Positions 25,753-34,000 of a stretch of DNA of 64,000 bases are shown in pieces. The notes below the pieces were generated by a model. That model had not been told where the DNA came from. It did no database searches and worked only from the letters and a program-made list of their open reading frames with translations. Positions within the stretch are counted from its first letter, which is position 1. Each line of letters starts with the position of its first letter. The DNA is from DASUAO01 sp035763745 (lineage in GTDB: Bacteria > Actinomycetota > Acidimicrobiia > IMCC26256 > PALSA-555), in assembly GCA_035763745.1 (NCBI GenBank), contig DASUAO010000036.1:15219-79218 (forward strand). The letters run 5' to 3'. Position numbers and translations under genes: made by a program.

Positions 25753-26046
25753 GTGCCGTCGTCGCGCGACCCCGCCTGGCCCCGAGCGGTCGGGGCCGTG
25801 CTGGTACACCCCTGGCTGTGGCCCACGGCCCTGCGGATCATCGGGCGGAGCAGCCCGCGCGGCTGGTGGCACCGGGCACCCTTCGTCCCGCGACCGCCGA
25901 CCGCCTTCGTGCAGTTCCGGCTGGAGACCCAGTACGGGAGCGCCACGGCCGGCGCGCCAGTCGCCGACGACCTCGTCGCGTACCTCGCCTGGTGCCGCGC
26001 CCTCGACCGAGAGCGGGGCGGCCGGGTCCGCGGTCGGCGCCGGTAG
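25753..26046 (+). CDS. Small conserved hypothetical protein
   Basis: 97 aa from the GTG at 25753. Tryptophan-rich (HPWLWPTALR, RGWWHRAPFVPRPP), then FVQFRLETQYGSATAGAPVADDLVAYLAWC and a basic tail. No transmembrane helix or enzyme motif. Similar short W-rich proteins are found near HNH genes in actinobacteria; the function is unknown. The stop codon TAG is part of the -10 for the HNH gene. Confidence 0.65.
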   Translation: MPSSRDPAWPRAVGAVLVHPWLWPTALRIIGRSSPRGWWHRAPFVPRPPTAFVQFRLETQYGSATAGAPVADDLVAYLAWCRALDRERGGRVRGRRR

Positions 26047-26049
26047 ACT
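26044..26049 (+). promoter_or_regulatory. -10 hexamer TAGACT for the HNH gene
   Basis: TAGACT overlaps the previous stop; the start would be near 26056, giving a ~24-nt leader with an AGGAG SD before the TTG at 26080. It therefore differs from the leaderless genes. Confidence 0.35.
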
Positions 26050-26079
26050 TCCTCCACCGCACGTCGTCAGGAGCCTGGC

Positions 26080-26589
26080 TTGGGGAGAGCACTGTTGCTC
26101 AACGCCACCTTCGAGCCGCTCTGTGTCGTCTCGGTCCGCCGAGCCGTTGTGCTGGTGCTCAAGGAGAAGGCCGAGATCGTCGAGCGCAACGGCGCCGAGC
26201 TGCGATCCGAGCGGGCCAGCATCCCTGCGCCCTCGGTGATCCGGCTCGTCCACTTCGTACGGGTGCCGTTCCGATCACGGGTCCCGCTCTCGCGCCGCGC
26301 CGTGTTCGCCCGAGACGGTCACCGGTGCCAGTACTGCGGTCGGGGGGCAGAGAACCTCGACCACGTCGTCCCTCGCTCGCGCGGGGGCCCGCACTCGTGG
26401 GAGAACGTCGTCGCGTCGTGCCGGAGCTGCAATGCCCGCAAGGAAGACCGCCTGCCCCAGGACGCCGGGCTGGCGCTGCGCAACGCCCCGGTCGCGCCGC
26501 ACGCCCACGTCTGGCTGGTGGCCACCGCCGGGTCGGTCGACCCCGCCTGGACGCCGTACCTCCCCGGGTTCGAGGCCGTCCCCGCCTGA
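26080..26589 (+). CDS. HNH endonuclease family protein
   Basis: 169 aa, TTG start with AGGAG 8 nt upstream; the family starts here (RALLLNATFEPLCVVSVRRA). Residues ~70-125 form the HNH fold: FARDGHRCQYCG, LDHVVPRSRGG and ASCRSCNARKEDR, with two C-x2-C pairs for a structural zinc and the D-H catalytic pair. This conserved actinobacterial protein is found as a single chromosomal gene and does not look like a homing enzyme; a role in DNA repair or processing is likely but unproven. Confidence 0.88.
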   Translation: MGRALLLNATFEPLCVVSVRRAVVLVLKEKAEIVERNGAELRSERASIPAPSVIRLVHFVRVPFRSRVPLSRRAVFARDGHRCQYCGRGAENLDHVVPRSRGGPHSWENVVASCRSCNARKEDRLPQDAGLALRNAPVAPHAHVWLVATAGSVDPAWTPYLPGFEAVPA

Positions 26590-26832
26590 AGCGCCCCGGC
26601 CCGGCTGGGCCTGGCCGGCTGAGCCTGCCTGGCCGGGACTGACCGTTCGGGCCTGATCCGGCCCACCTCGACCCGTTGCGCGGTCCGACGCGCCCCCCTC
26701 CTCCCGCGCGCGCACCCATCGGGGTGGTGTCGACGCGCCCCGATCTGCCCCTCGGGGGGCCAGGTGGGGAGTGTGACCGAGCCGCGTCCCCCGGATCGGC
26801 ATGGTTCCGGGGTTCCGAGGAGTAGAAAATGG

Positions 26833-26861
26833 TTGACGGTGGTGGGATCGGGCCGTACTGT
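26833..26861 (+). promoter_or_regulatory. Sigma-70-type promoter of mraZ and the dcw cluster
   Basis: -35 TTGACG (26833-26838), 17-nt spacer, -10 TACTGT (26856-26861). An A-rich patch (agtagaaaat) directly upstream could act as an UP element. This is the clearest two-box promoter in the window; predicted start near 26868. Confidence 0.7.
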
Positions 26862-26869
26862 GCCACGAA

Positions 26870-26888
26870 GTGGTGAGAAGGGGAGTGG
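26870..26888 (+). promoter_or_regulatory. Possible MraZ operator
   Basis: GTGGT, AGGGG and GTGG motifs spaced at 5-10 bp just after the predicted start. MraZ proteins bind tandem TGGG/GTGG-type repeats upstream of their own gene in other bacteria, so this is a candidate autorepression site. Confidence 0.35.
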
Positions 26889-26937
26889 CCGGCAGTCTTC
26901 CGCGGGGACGGGTGGCGGCGCTTCCCGGTGAGGGGAC

Positions 26938-27372
26938 ATGAAGGACTTTCTCGGGGAGCACAAGCACTCCCTCGACGCCAAGGGTCGCCTGATCCTCCCG
27001 GCGGACTTTCGTGGCCCCCTCGCGAGCGGCGCCGTGATCGGGATGGGGCAGCACAACTGCCTGGTCGTGTACACGCCGGACGAATGGGACGTGGTGGCGA
27101 ACCGGATGCGGGAGATGTCGAAGGAGGGGGACCAGCAGCTCGACGCGGCGCGCGCCTTCTTCGCCGGCGCCCGCGAGGTCGTCCCCGACGGCCAGGGCCG
27201 GGTGCCGGTGGCTCCCGACCAGCGGGAGTACGCGGGACTCGACCGCGAGGTCGTCGTCTCGGGCGCCTTCAGTCGGATCGAGATCTGGGATGCCGAGCGG
27301 TGGGCCGAGCGCAAGGTCGGCGGCCAGTCGATCCTCGCTGCGGCGACGTCGGTGCCCGGACTCGGGATCTAG
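26938..27372 (+). CDS. mraZ: Transcriptional regulator MraZ
   Basis: 144 aa, ATG with gagggg SD. Two AbrB-like repeats: GEHKHSLDAKGRLILPADFR (6-25), and VVPDGQGRVPVAPDQREYAG near residue 81, each with the D-x-K/Q-G-R core. MraZ forms a ring-shaped oligomer, binds repeats before its own gene and represses the dcw cluster. First gene of the cluster. Its stop codon lies inside the first copy of a 14-nt repeat array. Confidence 0.95.
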   Translation: MKDFLGEHKHSLDAKGRLILPADFRGPLASGAVIGMGQHNCLVVYTPDEWDVVANRMREMSKEGDQQLDAARAFFAGAREVVPDGQGRVPVAPDQREYAGLDREVVVSGAFSRIEIWDAERWAERKVGGQSILAAATSVPGLGI

Positions 27373-27433
27373 GGCTCGGGATCCAGGGCTCGGGATCCAG
27401 GAATCGGGATCCAGGAATCGGGATCCAGGAATC
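27364..27433 (+). repeat. 14-nt tandem repeat x5 at the mraZ 3' end
   Basis: Five contiguous 14-nt copies, consensus gggatccaggaatc, starting at 27364, 27378, 27392, 27406 and 27420; the first has gggatctagggctc and contains the mraZ stop TAG. Four copies carry the palindrome ggatcc. Confidence 0.9.
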
Positions 27434-27713
27434 GGACGAGGGAGAGGAGCACCTTCGGACACACACACACAACGACATCGACAGCGTGGTCTTCGGACCT
27501 GCTGCGAGCCTCCCGGTCGACGCGGTGAAGCCCCTACTCCGCCCGCTTGCACCGAGCCGATCTGGGAGAGACAACCCGACGGCACTTGTTCGTCCGGGAG
27601 GCTCGCAGCAGGTCCGCAGGACCGAAGGACCGAGAAGCAATGTGGTGGCTCCGGTCACCGTGTCCGGCGTGGCAGCGCCGACACGTGGACCGAGTCGGCG
27701 AGGGGATCTCGTG
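27373..27713 (+). other. Long mraZ-rsmH spacer
   Basis: 341 bp without a credible gene, where most dcw clusters have only a few bases. It holds the 14-nt repeats, an (AC)6 tract at 27459-27471, a 23-bp inverted repeat (27494-27616) and ~95 bp of plain sequence before the rsmH SD. It may carry a transcript-processing or attenuation structure or an inserted small element. Confidence 0.7.
27494..27616. repeat. 23-bp perfect inverted repeat with 77-nt centre
   Basis: Left arm 27494-27516 (begins cggacctgctgcgag) is the exact reverse complement of the right arm 27594-27616. As RNA it makes a very stable stem; as DNA it resembles the terminal repeats of a tiny non-autonomous element. Confidence 0.9.
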
Positions 27714-28673
27714 ATGGGTGGTTTCCAGCACCAGCCGGTCATGGCCCGGGAGGTGCTCGAGCTCCTCGCCTCGGTACCAGAAGGGACCGTCGTGGACGCG
27801 ACGGTCGGGGGAGGTGGGCACGCCCGCCTGCTCCTGGAGGCTCGACCGGACCTGCGGATCCTGGGCATCGACCGAGATGCCCGGGCCGTCGCAGCAGCTC
27901 GGACGGCCCTCGCACCCTTCGGTGACCGGGCCCGGATCGTGCACGGCGGCTTCGAAGACGTCGCCGGGATCGTCCGCTCACACCAGAGCGGGCAGAGGAG
28001 CGAGGGGAGCATCATGGGAATTCTCTTCGATCTGGGGACGAGCAGCCCCCAGCTGGACGAGTCGGAACGAGGGTTCAGCTACTGGGGCGAGGCGCCGCTC
28101 GACATGCGCATGGACGCCGCCCAGGAGCGCACGGCGGCGGAGGTCGTGAACGAGTACTCCGAGGCGGAGCTCGCCCGGATCATCCGGAGCTACGGCGAGG
28201 AGCGCTTCGCGTCGCGGATCGCGGCGCGCATCGTCGCCAACCGCCCGCTCCAGACCACCGCTGATCTCGTCGAGTCGGTGAAGGAGGCGATTCCCGCCCG
28301 TGATCGCCGTCGCGGAGGGCACCCCGCCCGAAGGACCTTCCAGGCCATCCGCATGGAGGTGAACCGCGAGCTCCCCAACCTCGCCGAAGGCCTCGACGAG
28401 TCGGTGCATCTCCTCGCACCCGGCGGGCGCGTCCTCGTCCTCGCGTACCACTCCCTCGAGGACCGCATGGTCAAGGAGCGCTTCGCCCGGTGGGCCGGCG
28501 CGTCCGAGCAGCTGCCGCACGGGATGCCGGTCGAGCCGGAGTCGCGCGGGTTCGTGCGGATGCTCAACCGACGCGCGGTGCGCCCGCGCAGCGCGGAGAT
28601 CGCCGAGAACCCGAGGGCTCGGAGCGCTCGTCTGCGTGCCGTCGAGAAGCTCGCGGCGTCGGCCGGGTCATGA
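27714..28673 (+). CDS. rsmH: 16S rRNA (cytosine1402-N4)-methyltransferase
   Basis: 319 aa. ATG at 27714 (GTG one codon earlier is possible) with aggggat as SD. HQPVMAREVLELL, VDATVGGGGHARLLLE (SAM motif I), LFDLGTSSPQLDESERGFSY and HPARRTFQAIRMEVNRELP are family signatures. It methylates C1402 in the ribosomal P site using S-adenosylmethionine. ATGA overlap with ftsL. Confidence 0.96.
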   Translation: MGGFQHQPVMAREVLELLASVPEGTVVDATVGGGGHARLLLEARPDLRILGIDRDARAVAAARTALAPFGDRARIVHGGFEDVAGIVRSHQSGQRSEGSIMGILFDLGTSSPQLDESERGFSYWGEAPLDMRMDAAQERTAAEVVNEYSEAELARIIRSYGEERFASRIAARIVANRPLQTTADLVESVKEAIPARDRRRGGHPARRTFQAIRMEVNRELPNLAEGLDESVHLLAPGGRVLVLAYHSLEDRMVKERFARWAGASEQLPHGMPVEPESRGFVRMLNRRAVRPRSAEIAENPRARSARLRAVEKLAASAGS

Positions 28674-29125
28674 GCGCCGTCGTCGTCGCCCCGTGGCCCC
28701 GTGCCGGAGCCGGCCGGTCGCGTATCCGCGTCGAGCAGCCGCGCCTCCGAGTCGCGAGCGCGATCGACGCGCGGACCCGGCGGCGTCGCCTGATGGTCGG
28801 GCTCCTCGCCTTCGCCGGCGTGCTGGCGGTGCTGGCGATGGTCGCGTTCCACGCGATGGTCGCCCAGAGCCAGGTTCGCCTCGACGAGCTCGACCGCCGA
28901 ACGGAGGCCGCGGAACGACGCTACGAGGAGGCTCGGTACGAGCACGCCCAGATGTCCGCGCCGCAGCGGATCGTCGAGCGGGCCACCGCGCTCGGGCTCC
29001 AGGCCCCGGACCAACCGCCGATCGCGGTCGGCGTGCAGGGGCAACCGCCGGCAGCACCCGACGCGACGTCGACGACGTTGCGCGGCTGGAGCGAAGTGAA
29101 GCCCACCCTTGACGACGGCTCGTGA
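28670..29125 (+). CDS. ftsL: Cell division protein FtsL-like
   Basis: 151 aa. A basic cytoplasmic leader (to ~41), one transmembrane helix (~42-64), then a coiled coil with heptads (LDELDRRTEAAERRYEEAR) and a Pro-rich tail. Sequence conservation is low, as usual for FtsL, but size, topology and the slot between rsmH and ftsI are diagnostic. It scaffolds FtsQ/DivIB and FtsI/FtsW in the divisome. Confidence 0.85.
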   Translation: MSAVVVAPWPRAGAGRSRIRVEQPRLRVASAIDARTRRRRLMVGLLAFAGVLAVLAMVAFHAMVAQSQVRLDELDRRTEAAERRYEEARYEHAQMSAPQRIVERATALGLQAPDQPPIAVGVQGQPPAAPDATSTTLRGWSEVKPTLDDGS

Positions 29126-31070
29126 GCCCGCGGCCGCATCCCGGCGGTCTCGTACGGTCGCCGATCTCCGTGCGCGCCCGGCCTCGACCCGGCGCGCGTC
29201 GGGTCGTCCCTCCTCCGGGCGTGGCGGCGCGCCTGATCGACCGACTCGTCGCCCGCGGCCGACCGGCCTGACCCTCGTTCGCACCGGAGACGCGCGCGTC
29301 CGTGCTCCCGGCGACGACCGCCGCGGTGCCCCGCCTCGCCCCGCGCCCGCTCGGAGTCACCGCCGCACGCGTCGGGCGGACGCGCGGCGATCGCACGCGC
29401 CGCCCGCGCCGGGCCGCCGGCTGCTGGCGATCCTCGTCGCCCTCGTGCTGGTCTTCGTCGCCATCGGCGCTCGCCTGGTCGACGTCCAGGCCCGGAACCG
29501 CTCGTACTACCGCGGCCTCGGGATCGACCAGCGGGTGCACACGGTCGAGATCCCGGCCGAGCGGGGGAGCATCTTCGACCGCAACGGCAACGACCTCGCT
29601 GTCTCCGTGTCGCGGTCCAGCATCTGGGCCGATCCAGCGGTGCAGCGCGACCCCGCAGCCGCCGCCGTCGCGCTGGCACCGGTGCTCGGTGCCGACGTGA
29701 GCGTCCTGGCCGACCAGCTCACCGAGAAGGATCGTCGTTTCGTGTACCTCGCCCGCAAGGTCGAGCGTGACGTCGTCGACCAGGTGAAGGCGCTCGACCT
29801 CGCCGGTGTCGGCTTCCTGCCCGAGACGAAGCGCTTCTACCCGGCCGGCGACCTGGCCGCGCCGCTGCTCGGCTTCGTCGGGATCGACAACGACGGCCTG
29901 GCCGGGCTCGAGGCCGGCCGCGACGAGGCGCTCGCCGGACGTACCGGGACGATGGAGGTGGAACGAGACCCGCAGGGCCGAGAGCTGCCCGACGGCCAGC
30001 GGCGCATGACCGACCCGCGCGCCGGGAACGACCTCCTCCTCACGATCGACCAACCGCTCCAGTACGAGGTCGAGCGGATCCTCGTCGACGAGGTGGATCG
30101 CGCTCGCGCCAGGGGCGGTACGGCGGTCGTGGCCGACGTGCGCACCGGCGACGTGCTCGCCATGGCCACGGTCGAGGGCGCCACGACGGGAGTACCGGCC
30201 CGGCCGGCACCCGCGGGGACGCCCAATCGGCCCCTCACCGACGTCTTCGAGCCCGGATCGACCAACAAGGTCGTCACGATCGCCGCGGCCCTCGAGGCCG
30301 GGCTCGTGCGCCCCGGGACGATCCTGTCGGTCCCCAACCAGATCATCGTCGACGACCAGGAGTTCGCCGACGTCCACACGCACGGAGCCGAGCTGAGCGT
30401 GGCCGACATCGTCCGGCTCTCGTCGAACGTGGGCACGATCAGGATCGCCGAGATGCTGGGCGCGCGACGGTTCGACGAGGCCTTGCGGGCGTTCGGGTTC
30501 GGTCGAGCGACGGGCCTCGAGTACCCGGGGGAGGCGTCGGGCATCCTGCTGCCACTCGACGAGTACAACGCGACGAGCCTGGCGTCGATGCCCGTCGGGA
30601 GTGGGATCGCGGTCACGGCGATGCAGATGCTCGATGTGTACCTCACCATCGCCAACGGTGGTGTCGGACGGGAACCGAGGTTGGTCGCCGCGACCCTGGA
30701 TGCCGACGGTCGCCGCCACGAGGAGCCGCTGGGTGCGACGCGTCGAGTCGTCTCGGAGTCGACGGCGCGGACGATGACGACGTTGCTCGAGTCCGCCGTG
30801 AGCGACGGCACCGGGACGAACGCGCAGGTGGACGGCTACCGGGTCGCCGGCAAGACCGGGACCGCTCGCAAGCCCCCGTACGAGCAGCCCCCTTACAAGT
30901 ACGTCGCATCCTTCGCCGGGTTCGCTCCCACCGACGCGCCTCGCCTCGCGGCAATCGTCGTCCTCGACGAGCCGAAGCAGGACACGAGCGGCGGCACGGT
31001 GGCGGCGCCGGTGTTCTCCAAGATCATGAAATACGCCCTGGCCATCGACCGAGTGCCGGCTGCGCCATGA
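29109..31070 (+). CDS. ftsI: Penicillin-binding protein FtsI (septal transpeptidase)
   Basis: 653 aa with a TTG start that overlaps ftsL by 17 nt. A long Arg/Pro-rich cytoplasmic tail (~100 residues) precedes one transmembrane helix (~102-120). The PBP dimerisation domain starts RVHTVEIPAERGSIFDRNG. The transpeptidase domain has S384-T-N-K (SxxK), S438-S-N (SxN) and K582-T-G. It cross-links septal peptidoglycan as partner of FtsW. No better start was found inside the basic tail. Confidence 0.94.
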   Translation: MTTAREPAAASRRSRTVADLRARPASTRRASGRPSSGRGGAPDRPTRRPRPTGLTLVRTGDARVRAPGDDRRGAPPRPAPARSHRRTRRADARRSHAPPAPGRRLLAILVALVLVFVAIGARLVDVQARNRSYYRGLGIDQRVHTVEIPAERGSIFDRNGNDLAVSVSRSSIWADPAVQRDPAAAAVALAPVLGADVSVLADQLTEKDRRFVYLARKVERDVVDQVKALDLAGVGFLPETKRFYPAGDLAAPLLGFVGIDNDGLAGLEAGRDEALAGRTGTMEVERDPQGRELPDGQRRMTDPRAGNDLLLTIDQPLQYEVERILVDEVDRARARGGTAVVADVRTGDVLAMATVEGATTGVPARPAPAGTPNRPLTDVFEPGSTNKVVTIAAALEAGLVRPGTILSVPNQIIVDDQEFADVHTHGAELSVADIVRLSSNVGTIRIAEMLGARRFDEALRAFGFGRATGLEYPGEASGILLPLDEYNATSLASMPVGSGIAVTAMQMLDVYLTIANGGVGREPRLVAATLDADGRRHEEPLGATRRVVSESTARTMTTLLESAVSDGTGTNAQVDGYRVAGKTGTARKPPYEQPPYKYVASFAGFAPTDAPRLAAIVVLDEPKQDTSGGTVAAPVFSKIMKYALAIDRVPAAP

Positions 31071-31074
31071 CCGG

Positions 31075-31080
31075 TACCCT
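31075..31080 (+). promoter_or_regulatory. Possible internal -10 TACCCT before murE
   Basis: TACCCT in the 48-bp ftsI-murE gap, followed by aaggggaagga as SD about 9 nt before the GTG at 31119. It could be a secondary promoter within the cluster. Confidence 0.3.
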
Positions 31081-31118
31081 GAACTGCGTTCCGTGAGCGA
31101 AGGGGAAGGACCGCGCGC

Positions 31119-32615
31119 GTGCGCTTGCAGGTGCTCCTCGAGCACATCGGTGCCGCCGGGCACAGCGACATCGGCCCCATCCGGGTGTCCGGTGACCAGG
31201 AGGTCGAGGTGACGTCGGTCGCCCACGACAGCCGTCGCGTGCGTCCCGGCGCGCTGTTCGCGTGCATCCGGGGGAGCCACTTCGACGGTCACGAGCACGC
31301 CGCCGAGGCCGTCGAGGGCGGTGCGGTCGCGCTCCTGGTGGAGCGCGAGCTGGCGATCCCGGTGAGCCAGGTCGTGGTGCCGAGTGTTCGTGCCGCAATC
31401 GGTCCGGCCGCGGCAGCGGCTGCCGGATGGCCCTCGCGCGAGATCACCTGCATGGGGATCACGGGGACCAACGGCAAGACGACGACGACGTACCTCCTGG
31501 AGTCGATCGGGGAAGCGGCGGGACGGACCGTCGGCGTCATCGGGACGACGGGAGCGCGGATCGACGGCACCCCGGTGGCGCTCGCGCACACGACCCCGGA
31601 AGCTCCCGAGCTGCAGGAGCTCCTGGCCCGGATGCGCGACGAGGCCGTCGGGATGGTCGCGATGGAGGTGTCGTCGCACGCGCTCGCGCAGCATCGCGTC
31701 GACGGGACGCGGTTCGCGGTCGTGGTGTTCACCAACCTCTCCCACGACCATCTCGACTTCCACGGCTCGATCGAGGACTACTACGAGGCGAAGGCTCGGC
31801 TCTTCGCCCCCGAGTTCGCCCCGGCCGCGGTGATCGGGATCGACGACGAGCGCGGCCCCGACCTCGTGACGCGGGCCGAGCGCAACGGGCTCCACGTCCT
31901 CACCTACGCGCTCGACCGCGACGCAGACGTACACGCGAGCGGGCTCCGTCCCACCGAGGTCGGGATGGAATTCGTGCTGACCGACACGAGGTCCGACGAG
32001 TCCGTCGCGGTGACGATCTCGCTGATCGGCCGGGTCAACGTGCTGAACGCGCTGGCCGCCGCCACGACCGCGATCCTCACCGGCGTCGACCTCCCGACGA
32101 TCGCCGACGGGCTCCGAACCGCGTCGGCGGTGCCGGGGCGGCTCGAGCGGATCGACGCCGGCCAACCGTTCACCGTCGTGGTCGACTATGCCCACACGCC
32201 GGACGCGCTCGAACACGCGCTCGCGGCCGCCCGTGCGCACGCGGGCGAGCATCAGGTCATCGCGGTGGTGGGCTGTGGGGGTGACCGGGACCGCGCGAAG
32301 CGCCCGAAGATGGGCGGGCTCGTCGCGACCCGAGCCGACGCGGCGATCATCACGTCCGACAACCCGCGTTCGGAGTCGGCAGCCGCGATCGCCGACGAGA
32401 TGCTCACCGGCGTGCCGGCCAGGGCGACCTGGGTGCGCGTCGAGCTCGATCGTCGTCGCGCGATCCGCGATGCCATCGATCTCGCCGAGCCGGGCGACGT
32501 CGTGCTCGTCGCGGGCAAGGGCCACGAGTCCGGCCAGACGGCCGACGGTGTCACCGTGCCGTTCGATGACCGGGCCGTCGCGCGGGAAGCACTCGAGGTG
32601 ATGTCGTGGAGCTGA
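31119..32615 (+). CDS. murE: UDP-MurNAc-tripeptide synthetase, meso-diaminopimelate-adding
   Basis: 498 aa, GTG start with strong SD. MGITGTNGKTTTTYLLES is the ATP loop, TTPEAPELQELLARM the UDP-substrate block, and ITSDNPRSES carries DNPR, the signature that selects meso-diaminopimelate rather than lysine. It adds meso-DAP to UDP-MurNAc-L-Ala-D-Glu in the cytosol. Overlaps murF by 10 nt. Confidence 0.96.
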   Translation: MRLQVLLEHIGAAGHSDIGPIRVSGDQEVEVTSVAHDSRRVRPGALFACIRGSHFDGHEHAAEAVEGGAVALLVERELAIPVSQVVVPSVRAAIGPAAAAAAGWPSREITCMGITGTNGKTTTTYLLESIGEAAGRTVGVIGTTGARIDGTPVALAHTTPEAPELQELLARMRDEAVGMVAMEVSSHALAQHRVDGTRFAVVVFTNLSHDHLDFHGSIEDYYEAKARLFAPEFAPAAVIGIDDERGPDLVTRAERNGLHVLTYALDRDADVHASGLRPTEVGMEFVLTDTRSDESVAVTISLIGRVNVLNALAAATTAILTGVDLPTIADGLRTASAVPGRLERIDAGQPFTVVVDYAHTPDALEHALAAARAHAGEHQVIAVVGCGGDRDRAKRPKMGGLVATRADAAIITSDNPRSESAAAIADEMLTGVPARATWVRVELDRRRAIRDAIDLAEPGDVVLVAGKGHESGQTADGVTVPFDDRAVAREALEVMSWS

Positions 32616-34000
32616 CCGCGCGCGACGTCGCGACGTCCTGTGGGGGCCGGATCCTCTCTGGTCGGGAGGACACCGTCATCACCTCCTTCTCGATCGACTC
32701 GCGCACGCTCGCACCCGGCGCGTGCTTCGTCGCGCTCGAAGCGGAGCGGGACGGCCATGCCTTCGTGGGGGATGCCGTCGGCCGCGGCGCGACCGCAGCC
32801 CTCGTGGGACGACCGGTCGACCTCGACCCCGTCCCAGATGCGGCGGCACCGGCCATCATCCAGGTGGACCAACCCCTCGATGCGCTCACGGCGATCGCTC
32901 GCAGCGCACGCGACCGCATGGTCGATGTGACGGTGGTCGGCGTGACGGGATCCGCCGGGAAGACCGCCACCAAGGACCTCACGGCCGCCGCGATCGCGCC
33001 GGCGTCGACCGTGCACGCGAGCCCGGCGTCGTTCAACAACGAGGCCGGCCTGCCGCTGACGCTCCTCGGTGCGCCCGACGACGTCGAGGTGATCGTTGCG
33101 GAGATGGGCGCTCGGTTCGCCGGCAACATCCACGACCTCGCGACGATCGCGCGACCTCGGATCGGGATCGTCACCCACGTCGGGTGGGCGCACGCCGAGC
33201 ACCTGCGGGGCCGATCCGGGATCGCGGCGGTCAAGGGCGAGCTGCTCGAAGCGCTGCCGCCGGATGGCCTCGCCGTGCTGAACGCCGCGTGCGACGCGAC
33301 GCCTGCCCTGGCGCAGCGCACCGCGGCGCGGGTCATCACGGTCGGGCGGAAGCCCGGTGCGGACATCGCGATCAGCGGGGTCCGCGTGGACGAGGATCTC
33401 CGGCCCGGGTTCAGGCTGTCGACGCCGTGGGGGCACCTGTCGGTGATCCTCGAGCTGCGAGGCGAGCACCAGGTCGAGAACGCCGCGATGGCGGCTGCGG
33501 TTGCACTGGACCTCGGGGTCCCGGCCGAGATGGTCGCGTCGGGGCTGGCAGCCGCGCGCGGTGGCGTGCAGCGGATGCAGCTGACGAGGACCCCCGGCGG
33601 TGTCGTCGTCGTGAACGACGCCTACAACTCGAGCCCCACATCGGCTGTGGCCGCGATCAGGTCGCTCGCGCGTCTCCCGGCCGAGGGGCGACGGATCGCG
33701 GTGCTCGGCGAGATGCTGGAGCTCGGCGTCCATGCAGACGACGGGTACACCGAGGTCGGTGCTGCGCTCGCCGCCGACGGGATCGAGGTCCTCGTCGCGG
33801 TGGGAGCCGCGCTCGACCCGCTGGTGGGGGCGGCCGGGCACGGTGCGCTCGTGGTGCACCGCGTCGCCGACGCCGACGAGGCGGTCGAGCTCCTCCTGCG
33901 CGACCTCGCACCCGGGGACGCCGTGCTGGTGAAGGCGAGCCGCGCCGTGGGGCTCGAACGGGTCGCCGAGGCGCTGATCGAACGGGAGCCCGCGTCGTGA
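32606..34000 (+). CDS. murF: UDP-MurNAc-tripeptide D-Ala-D-Ala ligase
   Basis: 464 aa, GTG start. VVGVTGSAGKTATKDLTAAA is the ATP loop (GSAGKT in place of GTNGKT, common in MurF), SFNNEAGLPLTLLGAPDDVEV the substrate block, and VVNDAYNSSPTSAVAAIRSL the MurF hallmark. Completes UDP-MurNAc-pentapeptide. GTGA overlap with mraY. Confidence 0.96.
   Translation: MELTARDVATSCGGRILSGREDTVITSFSIDSRTLAPGACFVALEAERDGHAFVGDAVGRGATAALVGRPVDLDPVPDAAAPAIIQVDQPLDALTAIARSARDRMVDVTVVGVTGSAGKTATKDLTAAAIAPASTVHASPASFNNEAGLPLTLLGAPDDVEVIVAEMGARFAGNIHDLATIARPRIGIVTHVGWAHAEHLRGRSGIAAVKGELLEALPPDGLAVLNAACDATPALAQRTAARVITVGRKPGADIAISGVRVDEDLRPGFRLSTPWGHLSVILELRGEHQVENAAMAAAVALDLGVPAEMVASGLAAARGGVQRMQLTRTPGGVVVVNDAYNSSPTSAVAAIRSLARLPAEGRRIAVLGEMLELGVHADDGYTEVGAALAADGIEVLVAVGAALDPLVGAAGHGALVVHRVADADEAVELLLRDLAPGDAVLVKASRAVGLERVAEALIEREPAS

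Larger units (their letters stand above)
26590..26937 (+). other. Intergenic region upstream of mraZ
   Basis: 348 bp without a convincing gene. The first ~60 bp are GC-rich short repeats (ggcctgg/gccggg types) that could fold as a terminator for the HNH gene. A cccctcgggggg hairpin lies near 26745-26760. The last 105 bp hold the mraZ promoter and leader. Confidence 0.6.

Noticed and set aside
26080..26589. HNH gene as a homing endonuclease or phage gene
   Set aside because: The N-terminal extension RALLLNATFEPLCVVSVRRA and its setting match a conserved actinobacterial chromosomal family; no intron, intein or phage gene is next to it.
28668..32525. A 1285-residue open frame on the minus strand across ftsL, ftsI and murE
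   Set aside because: Its composition (Arg/Gly/His/Asp-rich, no motifs) is that of an antisense shadow in GC-rich DNA, and the plus-strand genes are certain.
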